A stretch of 64,000 bases of DNA from Ditylenchus dipsaci (GCA_004194705.1 SADC01001204.1:1860001-1924000), one strand, 5' to 3'; positions 11,362 through 22,820 are shown, counted from the stretch's first letter. Notes: generated from the sequence alone by a model not told the origin. Made by a program: numbers and translations.

Positions 11362-11834
11362 TTATGAATAATGTTTGCAGCTGGTTGGGCGTTGTGGAAA
11401 CTATGCGCTACGTTTGAAGAAATTAAACATGGAATATGTCAATTAAGTATTTTTTAAAATAATTAATGGTAGTTTTAAAAATCTAACGTTATGTCAATTC
11501 TTTTAATGTGTCTTTCTGTTTTAATAAATAAAATTGGATTAAAAAAATTGACAATCCAACGAGTGGACTGTAAGAAACCCTTATTATTTGCACGAAATTG
11601 AGAAGAACTTAACAAAGTAAGATTTATTCATGGTTATAACTGGTGACAAATAAGTCCTGCACGGAATTTCGTGCTGATTTTTAGTATAAAATCTTTTTCG
11701 AAAAAAAATATTCCAAACATATGGTTTTTTACCTATTCTCATCCTCTTTCGAATGGTATATAAACTTTCATCGGAATATTTGGAAAAGCCATTATTTGGC
11801 TACAAACACATGTGAGGTCATTTTAGGATGTTGA
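11362..11834. other. Intergenic AT-rich tract
   Basis: I see no gene, repeat or regulatory feature that I can support here. Confidence 0.4.
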
Positions 11835-12254
11835 TACAGTCAAACCTCTCTACTATGGCACCCCAAAATTCGTTCCGCCTTGGGTCCGACACTTTTTTAA
11901 CCGAATTTCAAAGTCTTTTATCCATTCTGTTTTGACAGTCTGGTCCCAAATATCGTAAGGATTCCGATTTTGCCGATCGTTTTTCAGAATTATAAAAAAA
12001 ATTCTTCCAAAAAAAACAAAAACTCAGTTTAAAAACAGGAAATTCAAAAATTTCTGTTTTTAAACTGATTTTTGCTTTTTAAAGAAATTTCTTTATAATT
12101 CTGAAAAACGATCGGCAAAATCGGAATCCTTACGATATTTGGACCAGACTGTCAAAACAGAAAATGGCAAAAGCCTCAAAAATCGAGGTAAAAAAGTGTC
12201 GGACCCAAGGTGGGAACGAACTTTTGGGTGCCATAGTAGAGAGGTTTGACTGTA
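11835..12254. mobile_element. Tigger-type MITE, 'aaagttcgttccc' core family, copy 2
   Basis: The ends 'acagtcaaacctctctacta' and the complement of 'tagtagagaggtttgactgt' fit the CAGTYRAMCC end consensus of Tigger/pogo elements, flanked by TA. The interior arms carry 'ttgggtccgacactttttta' and 'ccgatttgc'...'gatcgtttttcag', shared with 4063-4402, 28823-29190 and 31934-32344. Confidence 0.85.
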
Positions 12255-12367
12255 GGCATTTTTATCACTTTAACTGATCAAAATTTTGATTGAAAGTTCA
12301 AGGCTACAGAAAAATTAGAGCACCATGTCGTAGCGAAGTTCAACAGCTACGAAACACACTTCACAGA

Positions 12368-12502
12368 ATACCGTATTAACTCTATTAACTCCCCATGGGG
12401 AGTTATTTTCAAAATCTTGAAATTGTCAATCTAAAATGGTCTTAACTCTGAATCCTAGTAAAAAAACCGAGGGGTGGGGAGTTAATAGAGTCAATACGGT
12501 AT
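12368..12502. mobile_element. Short MITE of the ACCGTATT pogo-like family
   Basis: The 135 bp palindrome begins 'ataccgtattaactctatta' and ends with the complement ('taatagagtcaatacggtat'). The same end consensus bounds the elements at 18377-20087 and 44687-45499, which contain pogo-like transposase pieces. Confidence 0.75.
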
Positions 12503-12869
12503 GTTTCAATTATCTATGTGTTGAGATATGGTTTTTCGAAAAAATTATTTTCTTGAAAAATGACCACAATCAAATTTTCTCCACATTTTCTGTATTTCGG
12601 TCATCTTTCAAGAAAATTAAATTTTTCAAAAAAGCCATATCTCAACACCCAGATTTTAAAAGCTACTCTGTAAAGTGGCTTTTATAGTCCTTGAACTGCG
12701 CTACAACACAGTGCTTTAAATTTTCTGTAACATTGAACTTCTAATTAAAATTTTGATCAGTTAAAAGTGAAAAAATGCAGTCTCTTGTCGGCCTACCTAC
12801 CTTTCTCGCCTCCTTCCCCCCCTTTGGACCAAATTTTCCTTGTACCTACTCTCCTCCCCTCCCCGTCTT

Positions 12870-13480
12870 AGCCTCGTACTAGGAGGACGAAGACGAATAC
12901 GAGCGATTGAAAAAGTTGGCAAGAGTACGAAGTACGAGAAGTACGAAAATTTTTGGCACGAAGTACGAAAACGGGGACGAGAAAATTGAAATTTCCCTGC
13001 ACTGGTCAGAACTAGAAATAATCTATCGTATTGACTCCTAATCCTCTAATAGCTGCACACCCTACGGACCCCACATCTCAAGGGCATACCTGCACGGCGG
13101 CGCCGGTGCCCATTTCATACCGGCGCCGGCGCCCTATATGTAGAGGCGCCGGCGTCAAGTTTTCGAAACTGGCTGCAGCACTAGATTTTTTCAATATTTT
13201 GTTGACATTATAAAGCTTCAATAGTGTGTTTTTCACTATTTTTCTCATACCATGCTGACAACAAACAAAAATTTTAACGACAAACCCATATCATACACTT
13301 CGGCGCCGCCTCTTTTGGAGTGCCGGCGCCAGGATGCGCCGGCGCCAGCGCAAATTTTCAAGGGGCCGGCGCCGATCCGGCGCTCGGCGCCCATTTCAAG
13401 TGGCGCCGGCCCCGCCAATTCTTGGAATGCCCGGCGCCCGGGTCGGCGCCCGGCGCCGATTTGTTCGAGCGTGCAGGTAT
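12870..13480. repeat. Two word loci: 'GTACGAAGTACG' and 'GGCGCCGGCGCC'
   Basis: From 12870 to 12965 'tacgaa'/'acgagaagtacg' words repeat; read on the minus strand this block starts 'cagtgcaggg', like a hAT end. From 13085 to 13475 the sequence becomes locally GC-rich through many copies of 'ggcgccggcgcc' variants separated by AT-rich spacers. Open frames here (for example 13252-13597) come from the repeats and resemble no protein. Confidence 0.6.
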
Positions 13481-13499
13481 GCTCCCGGTGTACACTACT

Positions 13500-14383
13500 A
13501 TATCAAGTTTCGACTGTATAATCTGAAATCGTCGTTTGTTTTTGAACTGTTTTGCAAATATCTGTTTTCGGCTTGGTATTTTTTATTAGCTTGGTAGACA
13601 TTTTTTTCGGCTTGATAGACAAGCACAGATTAGGAAGAGTTCAAATGTCTGCACCAAACAGCCGACAATTATAAATTCTGAGAGTTATTCTATTTATTCT
13701 ATCCTTTTTAACTAAATTTTTTTTTCTCTTGGACCAAATATCTAAGATACGACAATCCTGCATTTGCATAAATCAAAGAGCAGATATTGGAAAATGCAAA
13801 GAAATTTTTAAAATTAAAACTGCCCGCTTTTTTAAAACTAAAAATTTCTGATTTTTTATAAAATTTATTTCATCCGTTGTCATCTACTATAATAATTATT
13901 TTTTACAAAAAAAAACATTTTTGCTCAGTTGTTTAATCATGAATTTATCTTTTGGTATAAACTTTATTTGAAAGAGAACAATAAAACAAATTATTTGTTT
14001 TTCTAAAAAAAACTTTTCCACATTTGTCATTTCTGTAAGCAATATAAATATAAGAAAAATTTACATTTTCATCACGTGAAATTTAATTTTGTAAAATTTT
14101 TAATTGTGAAATTTGTTCTGTTGTTTTGCAGAATATTCTTTGCATAAAGTTTATTTTTGCTTTTATATTTTATATTTATATTTCAATAATCTATATAATT
14201 TTATAAAAAACTTTTCGGCACTATACAACAATGAGACGCTTTTCGCCTTGATCCTATGTTGATTTTTTCGAGATTTTATAGGATTTAGGATAAGGAAAAG
14301 ACGGGTGTAACAATAAACTCAAGATATGTTTGAGTCTGTTCTAACATGCGCTGGCCTGACTTGCCTGAGCCTAATATCTTAAA
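13500..14383. other. Intergenic AT-rich tract
   Basis: I see no gene or clear repeat. Confidence 0.4.
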
Positions 14384-14857
14384 AGGACGATACGTAAAAA
14401 TGCCACGTTCTGGAGAAAAAGTGCCATGTTTTTTCGATTCTAGTCAAGAAGGCGAAAAAGTGCCACGTTTTAGTGAAAAACTGCCACGCTTTGTGAAAAA
14501 GTGCCACGTTTTGTGAAAAAGTGCCACGTTTCAGGGAAATGTGCCCCGTTTTGGAGAAAAAGTGCCACGTTATTGTGAAAATCTGCCACGTATTCTGACA
14601 ATAAGGTTTCTTAGATAAATCAATGATTTACACCTGAAATTTCGAAGATTACCATTAGCTTGCTAGTGATATGTCCTTGGAAACAAAGCGACCAATAAAA
14701 TCAGGCATATCTGTGCAAAACTAGGCAAAATAAAAAAACTTTTTCACTAAAACGTGGCATTTTTTCGCCTTCTTGACTAGAATCGAAAAAACGTGGCACT
14801 TTTTCACTAAAACGTGGCACTTTTTCTCCAGAACGTGGCATATTTCCGTTTTATCCT
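14384..14857. mobile_element. MITE of the 'gccacgtttt' family, copy 1
   Basis: The left end 'aggacgatacgtaaaaatgc' and right end 'gcatatttccgttttatcct' are inverted repeats. Arms are built of repeated 'gtgccacgttttggagaaaa' and its complement, and the centre carries 'gatttacacctgaaatttcg'. Copies at 16248-16568 and 29232-29611 have the same layout. Confidence 0.85.
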
Positions 14858-15405
14858 ATCTTAAAAACCACAAAAAAATCAACAGGAAGACCCAGGCAAA
14901 AGAGCGTCCTATTGTCGTATGGAGCCAATGGCTCTATATGTGTTCGCGGGGTCCCCCCAAAAATACGCCTTGTCACCTTGTTGTTTTTTTCCGAAAATTT
15001 TTTTACTCAGTTTGACAAACTATTTATCAACACTTTCAACCATTTCTAAACAAAAAAGTTTTGTTGCAAAATGTCAAAACAATTTCGCCTTGGTCCCTAA
15101 GCTGATTTGGGCTTAGCAAGGGTAGCCCAGCGTATGTTAGGACGAACTGAAACATGTTTTTCTTACTTCTCACTTACTTCATAAAGCGTCTTTAAGTCTG
15201 TTTTAACATACGCTGCCCTACTCTTGTCTAAGTACGAAGCCTAAGAAGTTTTGAAAAAAAATTGTACCAATTAAAACAATAGGGTGATCAAGCACTTTTT
15301 CGAACTTTTTTCGCAAGAAAACAACAGGGGGGGGGGGGTGGATCAAGTAATATTTTTTGAGGAAGCCCTCGAACACATATATTGCCGAGCTAATTATTTA
15401 GTTTT
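14858..15405. other. Intergenic tract with a small inverted repeat
   Basis: 'gtagcccagcgtatgttagg' near 15121-15142 and its near-complement near 15200-15222 frame a small hairpin element. A run of eleven Gs is at 15327-15337. No gene is visible. Confidence 0.4.
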
Positions 15406-15410
15406 GAAAA

Positions 15411-15593
15411 ATGGGAAAAAACAAAATAAGTATTAGCTACACAAAAGCAATCGCTCTGCTTTTTTCCTTCATCTTCATTATTCTGCTGACCATCTGTGCT
15501 TACAAGTTCCATATTATGAATAACACAGTCAATCAGCTGAATAGAGACCTGGTGAACTGCCACAGAATTCGTCAAAAAATTAATGCTGCGTAT
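15411..15593 (+). CDS. Possible first exon of a type II membrane protein
   Basis: I do not recognise the family. From the ATG at 15411 the frame reads a short basic N-terminus (MGKNKISISYTKA), one strongly hydrophobic segment (IALLFSFIFIILLTICAY) and a polar segment with coiled-coil character (NNTVNQLNRDLVNCHRIRQK). This is the layout of a type II signal anchor followed by a stalk. A GT at about 15594 could be the donor, but I cannot find a matching downstream exon. It could also be a chance frame. Confidence 0.3.
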
Positions 15594-15649
15594 TTTTGTA
15601 AAATAGAACTTATTTACTTTTGTTATTTGCCACAAATTTTACAATAGGT

Positions 15650-16247
15650 CCAAAAATACCTTTTCAGAATTTTTCCCTGAATTATTTTTTCACTTATTCT
15701 GAGCATTCTAAGATAAATGTCTAGCCGCAGACACTAAGACTGGGCCTTTTTCATTCAATTTCAGAATCAATAGTAAAATCAAATGTTTTAACTCATAAGT
15801 GAAAAAACTAATATCTGGGATCAAATTTGCGAAAAAAATTAAGAAATGATCAAAAAAGACAAGGTTGAAAATACAATATTTCTGCTAAGCCATTTTTTAA
15901 ATAGTTTTAAATAGTAATTTAAAAAAAATGAATTGGCAATTTGCAAAACGTCATACTGCCAAAAAAAGATGGAAAAAATCCCTGAAGTAAAATAGTTTCA
16001 TTTTTATCAAAGTTCATATTTTTTCATTTCTACATTTATATTTTTTAATATTTTTTTCATTGAATAAAGTGTGATTTACTTTAAAAATTCATTACAGTTA
16101 TACAAACTTGTATATCACCAGAAAAACTAACCTCGTTAAAAATCGTTAAATCGCATAAAAATGTTTCAAGAGCTTTTTCAATGGCCTTTGCTTCTAATTA
16201 GGCTTGAACATGTATGAGAAAAAATATTGGTTTTCGGTCCTTATTTT
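15650..16247. other. Intergenic AT-rich tract
   Basis: I see nothing I can support beyond AT-rich sequence. Confidence 0.4.
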
Positions 16248-16568
16248 AGGACGATACGTAAAAATGCCACGTTTTGGAGAAAAAGTGCCACGTTTTTGTG
16301 AAAATCTGCCATGTTTCTGACAATAAGGTTCCTTAGACAAATCGATGATTTACACCTGAAATTTGAAGATTACCATTAGCTTGCTATTGATATGTCTTTG
16401 GAAACAAAGCGACCAATAAAACCAGGCATATCTGTGCAAAACTAGGCGAATTTGAAAAAAAAACGTGGCAATTTTTCACTAAAACGTGGCACTTTTTCGC
16501 CTTCTTGACTAGAATCTAAAAAACGTGGCACATTTTCACAAAAACGTGGCATATTTCCGTTTTATCCT
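16248..16568. mobile_element. MITE of the 'gccacgtttt' family, copy 2
   Basis: It shares the ends and central 'gatttacacctgaaatttga' segment of the element at 14384-14857 but is about 150 bp shorter, with fewer arm repeats. This size difference suggests loss or gain of arm units. Confidence 0.85.
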
Positions 16569-16814
16569 ATTTTAACTGCTTCCATCCCTATATAAGCTAT
16601 CTGTCGATCTTTCTGCATGTGCTGGGGTGCAAGGTAAATTTCTGTACGAAAAAATTAACTCAATATATATTTTTTACATTTTCAGTTTGGTTACCATGTT
16701 CGAAATTCTCGAAACAATGAAAAATTATAATCGAAAAATAAAATTTAGATTTTGGAAATTCTCTCATATTTTCCAGCACCTTGCAAGGGGTGGGTATAGC
16801 TATTTAGATTAAAA

Positions 16815-17495
16815 AAAGTGGCCTCGATGGCGCAGTGTTGAGCTTTAGACTTTTTTGGGTTGAGTTCAGCGCAGATTCGATCACGTGCTGGCACGCTATT
16901 TATTTTGGCTTGTTTAACCAGTTTTAGAGGTAATTTGACTTTTTGACGCCAGATTCGGAATCAGTGACCCCAATTACCCCAGAACTGGTCCAACAAGCCA
17001 AAATAAAATTGTGCCACTGCGTGGGATCTAGTGTATTAAATCTGAGATTTCCTGCACCCGGAACTGGCTTCTTGGCTCACCTCGCATCGACCCTCGACCT
17101 ACTCTGCAGCGGCACCTAGACTGGCACTGATCCCTACCAATTTCTATGAAAACTGTGAACACCGATAAAAAAATTTAATCTTTGAATAATATGAAAGAAT
17201 ACACCTCCGTCTCAAAGGAACTCGGTACAGGTGCAGGCTTAAAATCCATTCGCACAGGCAGCAGCACCGGCACCGGTTCTTCTTTCACGCCGCAGCGGCA
17301 CCCGCATCGTTTTTCGGCTCACTTCTCGCCGGCACTTGCACCGCACCGACTCCTAACAATTTTGCGCACCAGAACCTGGCCGGTGCGCAAAATTTGGTAT
17401 GTGACGGTGCAGCAACACGTGCGGTTCACAAAACTGGTGAAATCGAACCTGCGGCACCAATTTGGGCCACTGAGGCACTTTTTCAAACCTAAATG
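16815..17495. repeat. tRNA-derived hairpin (family 1), copy 2, interrupted
   Basis: The left arm 'agtggcctcgatggcgcagt' and the far right arm 'ccactgaggcactttttcaa' match the family. The right arm is split by about 0.4 kb (17040-17440) rich in 'gcaccggcacc' words, probably a separate insertion whose own word is the palindrome 'ggcaccggtgcc'. Confidence 0.6.
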
Positions 17496-17942
17496 GCTCT
17501 ACCTCTCCCCTTTAAACATATTTTTTATATAAATTAAAACATGGTTCAAAATTACTTCATACACGGTGTTTCACAAAAAACAACAAATTTTTCAACATTT
17601 GTGTTGATCCCGTGCGGTGGTTACCGAGGCTTGACTGTACAAACTTTTGAAAACATTTGTACTTTTATTTGGAAACTGCAACTTTTTTGAAATCTACTTT
17701 ATGCGATAGAAAACAACTTTGTCAAAAAAAATTATTTCCGTCAATGCCGAAAATGTAATATGTCTTATTGATGGATTTTTTGAGTATTATACAAATTTGG
17801 GTCAACAGTCAACTCGGACTTTTTCGGAGGATCAAACTTTTTGTGTCAGATCGATACCCAAACTTTTATCTTATTTATGAAGACTATAAAATGTTTTTAT
17901 TCTGATTAAAATATTCAAAATAGGCTGGATTTAAAAACTGAT

Positions 17943-20900
17943 TTAATCCTTGAAAACAACATCGGCAGGATCAAAGTGAGCAGGGTCAAAGTTTTCATAG
18001 CCACACTGAGTCAACCATTTCTTCATCTCATCGTGCTCAGGTCATTAGGGTTGAAATTTTACCCAATAGCTCCATGTATCCATACACGCCACCTTAATTA
18101 TACTCAGTGAAATATAAGGCGCTACTGGAGAATCCGTTTCCATTTTTGCCTTGTTCCCCCTATATTTTCCCGCTATATTATATTCCCCGCTATATTCCCC
18201 CCCCTGTTGTTTTTTTGCAAAAAAACAGCTTGGTACCCCTGTTGTTTTATGATATAATCATGGTTAATAATGTAATTATGTCCACCGCAATCATCTTAAT
18301 CACCATGATCATATTAGAAAACAACAGGGGGACCAAGGCAAAAAATGGAAACGGATTCTCCAGTAGTACAACTATAATACCGTATTCTCTCTAATAGAAC
18401 CACATGTGTTCTATTTTTCAACCCCCCGGGGGGGGGGGTGGTTCTATTAGAGAGTGTGGTTCTAATAGAGAGTGTGGTTCTATTTTCAACCTTCTGAAGA
18501 TATTCAAGCATTGCAGCATACCCGCATAAATCCTTTTTTACAACAAAATTCGGACTTGTTCTGGTTTAGGGGGACACTCATTTATATTAGGTTGTAACAT
18601 AAGTTCCCAGCGTTTTATTTGACGGTATCTCCTGACACGAATGATTGCTGGCCTTGTGCCATGTTATTTACCAAAATGAAGCCCTGTATTTGCTCTTTCA
18701 TACGCGCTATAATTTACCCTTGTGTGCTTTAATTTTTAATCAGTTATAGGCAATTGAAATGGATTGTCAAGTTGACAAAAAATCACATTTTCGACACCTC
18801 TTCTTTTTGCTTTCAATCGAGGCCAAAAAGCTGCTCGGGACATTTGCGCTGTGTACGGAGAGGCTGCTATTGGCGAAAGCACTGCCCGTGAATGGTTTGC
18901 CAAATTCAAAAAGGGCATCTTTGACCTTGAAGACGCTTCCCGCTCCGGCCGTCCAGTCGAGTTTGATGAGGACCGTCTGGAGTCTCTTTTGAAGGAGGAT
19001 GGCCGTCAAACAACTCGGGAATTGGCTGAGAAGATGGACAGCAATGCAATGACCATTTCCCGTCACCTTGCGGCTATGGAAAAGTGCAAAGGCTTGGAGC
19101 TTGGTCCCCCACGAGCTTACGGAAAAGCAAAAGGAAAAGAGACTTACTGCCGCTGCTCAGCACCTTGCTCGTCACCAAGGAACACATGGCCACAAGCAGC
19201 GATTTTTGTACCGAATTGTAACTGGAGACGAAAAATGGTGTCTTTATGTAAACATGAAGCAAAAAAAAGAATTTTGCGCGGAGTTACGTTTGAAAATAAT
19301 TAGGAACTCGAAGATTGGCTTCAAGATTGGTTCGACTCTCGACCTGGTGACTTTTGGCGGAAGGGAATCGACAAATTGCCGGAAAAATGGAAGGAAGTGG
19401 TAAATAACGATGGAGACTACATTACTGAATGATATGCAACTGTTGATGTATGTTTCTTTTATGAAACACCAATAAAATTTTGAAATTCCAAAAAAACGCT
19501 GGGAACTTATGTTACAACTAATACTATAATTTTTTGATTTTTGTTGATTATGGCAGTCATGGTTATATCGATAATCTAAATGAATAGTTTAGTAAAAAAT
19601 TTCGTTGATCAAGGTGATTATCGTCACCCTGGTCACATGACCGACTTGATCAATCTAAAAAATAAAAAATAATATTTAGTAGAAATGGGCGTCCCCCTCC
19701 CCCCAAACCAGAAGCGGTCCCAAAACTCATCAACACTCTAGAGATGTATCTTTATTATTAAACATATTTTCTTGCGCTTCTTCGAGATCGATGTTTTGTA
19801 TCAGCTCAGTCAACTTTTTCTCTTCACGCGCGTGCTTCACCTTGCCTCGACCACTCGGAACCGGTCTAACTATTTTGAAGCAGTGGATGGCGTTGTCCTC
19901 ACATCCATCGGTGGCATTGGGAACTCCGCACGATTCGAATGACTCAATTATGAGCTCCTTCGAGAGATTCTTCCAGGTTTCAACAATCCATTGGAGTTTG
20001 ACGGCCGTTGGCGCAGCTTGAGGGTCTTAAGGGTGTGGTTCTATTAGAGAGGGTGGTTCTAATAGAGAGTGTGGTTCTATTAGAGAGATTACGATAAGCT
20101 GAAAAAAGCCTGATAAAAGAATGGCTCGTTTCTCTGATTGATAATTTTTTTTGCTCCGGCTCTCTCTCTTACAGCCAGACTTCCTATATATGACCTCGAA
20201 TTCAATTACGCCCTCAAATGTCTAAATTCAGCCTTCTAATTTACGTTTTTTCAACGCCTAATTTTAGCGGGTTGCCGCCGGTGGATTAATTATACTTATA
20301 CTCAACTTAATTATACTCAATTAAACTTTCACTTACCCGGCGGCCACCTTCTGCCGGCGGCCCGCGGGTGAAATTAGGATTTTTGAGCGCCTTCGGAAGC
20401 GGAGAAATTTTCAAAGTACCAGCGGCGGATCTCATTTTTGAAAACCTCCGGCGGAGACGGCGGCGCTCTTCATTTTTTTGGGTAACGTGCAAGTATATTT
20501 TGGACTATCTTAGCTTCTAATGATCTATCTAACTTCGTGAAGTGACTTCCAAAATGTATAAATCATGAGGTTAAAAGTTAAGAAAATCGTAAAAAAGACA
20601 TCTTAATTTCTTTTTAAAACCTGTCGATATTTGTATTTTGCAACTCATTCAGAAAAGTTAGATAGCTCAGTAGAAAACTTTTTTTAAGTTACATTATAAT
20701 CTGAAACGCTTTAAAAAATTGCAACAAAAAGTCACAGAAAAATGTAAATAAAATTAGAGGGCGAAAAAAGTGAATTAGAGGGTGAAATTCATATTTTTGA
20801 TAGCACACCTCCAAAATGTATATATCATACTTCCGTTACAGTGTGCTTCGGTTCAAGTACAGCACTGTAGCTTGAATATTTTTTTGAAAAACAACAAAAA

Positions 20901-21562
20901 TTCTGATCGGATACCCAAATTATTTTAAATATTTTTTTAAATTTTTTCCCATTTTTTTTAAAAACAAGGATTATACAAAATAAATTTTTTAACCTTGCAG
21001 AAAAACCTATTGCCAAAATACACTTCACTTTGTCATTTTTAAATTTTGAAAAATTATTTTTATTTAATGAAAAATGGTTTCGGGTAAAAACCTACCGCAA
21101 TCTTCAGGGGGACATGCCATTTTTCCATCTAGGCATTTAGGGTAGTCAGTACCAGCCAGAGCCGCCACTTCTTTCTCGAACAACAGCTCATGCTCCCAAG
21201 AATCTCCAAAATCATACTCATAATGGGCTTTAGTGTTGGGAGAAATAAAAAAGTCAGCAATCGAAGTCACATTATCTTTTAAACTGCTTTCTTCGTAGTC
21301 GTTGGGATCAGCCACTCGCTGCTTTCGGTTAGTTCCTGGAATAGTCACTTCAAACTGGTGCAAGTGGTAATCTAAAAATATTATATTAAATAGCTGAAAA
21401 TATTTCATGCAATTAATCACCTTGCCAACCCATTGCACAAACAATCGCCCGATGAAGCTGATAAAAGTTGTAGTCTTTAGGCACCTGGATGCGACGCCAA
21501 ACTTTAGGCTTAGAACCTTTCAAAGATATTTTGAATTGATAGACAGTGTCACTTTTTGCCAT
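17943..21562 (-). CDS. pRiA4b ORF-3 family protein, three exons
   Basis: The gene reads on the minus strand as exon 1 21421-21562, exon 2 21096-21371 and exon 3 17943-18092. It begins MAKSDTVYQFKISLKG and has the family landmarks PKVWRRIQVP, HYEYDFGDSWEHELLFE, the CPPEDCG|GVYGY block (spanning the second splice) and the C-terminal KKWLTQCGYENFDPAHF. At about 190 residues it matches the single-domain family length. The family was named from an Agrobacterium plasmid and is mostly bacterial; its biochemical role is not established. Two single-base losses interrupt exon 3 near 18040 and 18051, either side of the PND segment. Intron 2 is 3.0 kb and holds two nested transposons. An AG acceptor (TTTTCAG) lies about 18 bases upstream of the ATG, consistent with trans-splicing or a 5' UTR intron. 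Confidence 0.85.
18120..18370. mobile_element. Palindromic MITE
   Basis: The arms 'gctactggagaatccgtttc' and its complement at the right end pair over more than 60 bases, including 'ttgccttgttccccc' versus 'gggggaccaaggcaa'. The 'acaacaggggggaccaaggc' motif is shared with the foldbacks at 37301-39466 and 57724-58112. Confidence 0.8.
18587..19514 (+). mobile_element. Internally deleted mariner element
   Basis: The inverted ends are 'gttgtaacataagttcccag' (left) and the complement of 'ctgggaacttatgttacaac' (right). About 0.93 kb separates them, against ~1.3 kb for complete mariners. The coding remnant runs 18790-19430 on the plus strand. It sits inside the ACCGTATT element and is therefore the younger insertion. 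Confidence 0.9.
18790..19431 (+). pseudogene. Mariner transposase, deleted and frameshifted
   Basis: The N-terminal half has the SETMAR-like helix-turn-helix region: GESTAREWFAKFKKG, LEDASRSGRP, then a second HTH at GRQTTRELAEKM and MTISRHLAAM. A frameshift near 19090-19110 moves the reading to a frame with VPHELTEKQK and RIVTGDEKW, which carries the first catalytic aspartate. The sequence then jumps to the C-terminal tail (DWFDSRPGDFW, KGIDKLPEKW) before a stop at 19429-19431. The blocks with the second and third catalytic residues are absent, so it cannot encode an active enzyme. Confidence 0.9.
19738..20028 (-). pseudogene. Pogo/Tigger-like transposase, C-terminal fragment
   Basis: On the minus strand an open frame beside the right end of the ACCGTATT element reads LQWIVETWKNLSKELIIESF, SCGVPNATDGCEDNAIHC and later EEKKLTELIQNIDLEEAQEN. 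This matches the region after the catalytic core of Tigger/pogo (CENP-B-like DDE) transposases, where a W..I..E.I..SF..CGI....DG.ED pattern is typical. The N-terminal DNA-binding part and the DDE core are missing. Confidence 0.7.
20260..20480. repeat. 'CCGCCGGCGG' word locus
   Basis: A GC-rich island in AT-rich DNA made of variants of 'gccgccggtgg', 'ctgccggcggccc' and 'ctccggcggagacgg', with AT-rich spacers. It resembles the other word loci and codes for nothing recognisable. Confidence 0.5.
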
Positions 21563-21599
21563 GTCGATAAAACACACTGAAAATAAAAAATTTATTATG

Positions 21600-22252
21600 G
21601 AATGTATTGAATGAACGTGGTTGTATATATATATAGAATTCCACTCGATTATATTCTAAGTTACCTTAAAATAAGCCAAACCACATTATTTTGAGCTTCA
21701 ATTCTAATCCGTTTTATCGATTTTTCGCTAAAAAATTTATATCCCTTAAGTAAACCTCCGAAAACCAGTTATTTTTTTGGCTCTTGTTCACTAGGAATGA
21801 GGTTCTGAGTGATCTTAAATGGAGGGGGGAGAGGGGCTTGATGTAAATAATTCATATTCGCATCACCGACGTCCGCCTAGGTGTACACCTTGTATACAAT
21901 CCTAGCTGACCCTCATAGCAGCAACTGTTTACTGATCTGATAACCCCCTTTTTTGTTTTCGGCCACCTTGGCATAGATTACTGAGCGATTACAGTTATTT
22001 TCTGACTGAATTTTTTGTACCAAATCTTTTTATGTTTTCTTTTAAATTCTTTCTTATTCTTTTGACCTCTTTCACAAAAAGATAAGACTATCAAGTAGCT
22101 CTGTGATTCTTATTTCTTACGAAGCATAACTTTTTGCAAGATATTTTCAAGATGCTTTAAAAAAAATCGAAAGTATGTAACAAGTCAAAAAAATAAGTTA
22201 GTCCATACTTTTAATTTTTCGTTAATCATTTTGAAGAGATCTGATCTGAAGA
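21600..22252. other. Upstream region of the pRiA4b-family gene
   Basis: AT-rich and probably holding the promoter of the minus-strand gene. A short 'atatatatatata' run is at 21626-21636. A fragment near 21770-21850 ('aaaaccagttatttttttgg', 'gggttctgagtgatc') resembles the 4620-5045 hairpin family. I see no gene. Confidence 0.4.
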
Positions 22253-22820
22253 ATACAGGGTGGCGCAACTTTTTCGCCCTAATTAATTTTTGTCATAACT
22301 TTTTGAATTTTGTTGTTTTGACGAGATCTTTTTTTTGTTGGATCGAGGAGACTCTGGCAAATTTTCGGTACCAAACGTTCATTTTTCATGTTAGCTTTGT
22401 TGACAATTACGACCTTTCTAAAAATGTGTCGTTTCAGATGCCTTATTCGCCTGAAGATCGAGCAAAGTGGGTGGAATGGTTTATCGAGGAAGGAAAAAGC
22501 GTGGCAAACTTCCAGAAAAGATATCGCAGGGAATTTTGACCGTTTAACCGCCATGCAACTGCGCCAGATGAATTTTCCTTCCTCGATAAACTATTCCACG
22601 AACTTTGCTCAATCTTCAGGCAATAAGGCATCTGAAACGGTCTATTTTTAGAAAAGTCGTAATTGTCAACAAAGCTAACATGAAAAAATAAATGTTTGGT
22701 ACTAAAAATTTGCCAGAGTCTCCTCTATCTAACAAAAACAAGATCTCGTCAAAACGACAAAAATTCAAAAAGTTATGGCAAAAATTAACTAGGGCGAAAA
22801 AGTTGTGCCACCCTGTACTT
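22253..22820. mobile_element. Head-to-head duplicated transposon 5' end
   Basis: The two arms of about 245 bp are near-identical inverted copies, starting 'acagggtggcgcaacttttt' and ending with its complement. Each arm runs from a terminal repeat, through 'tttgttgacaattacgac', to 'gtttcag' plus the start of the same reading frame (left ATGCCTTATTCGCC: MPYSPEDRAKWVEWFIEEGK). The unit is thus one transposon end with the first transposase codons, joined to its inverted copy. The peptide looks like the N-terminal helix-turn-helix of a Tc1-type or DUF4817-type transposase. Confidence 0.8.

Larger units (their letters stand above)
18377..20087. mobile_element. Pogo/Tigger-like element of the ACCGTATT family
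   Basis: The left end 'ataccgtattctctctaata' and the right end (complement 'taatctctctaatagaacca') carry repeated 'gtggttctattagagag' units. The element lies in intron 2 of the pRiA4b gene. It contains a C-terminal transposase fragment on the minus strand (19738-20028) and has been interrupted by a mariner element (18587-19514). Confidence 0.75.

Noticed and set aside
13252..13597. Overlapping Pro/Ala/Arg-rich open frames
   Set aside because: They are produced by GGCGCC word repeats in three frames at once and resemble no protein.
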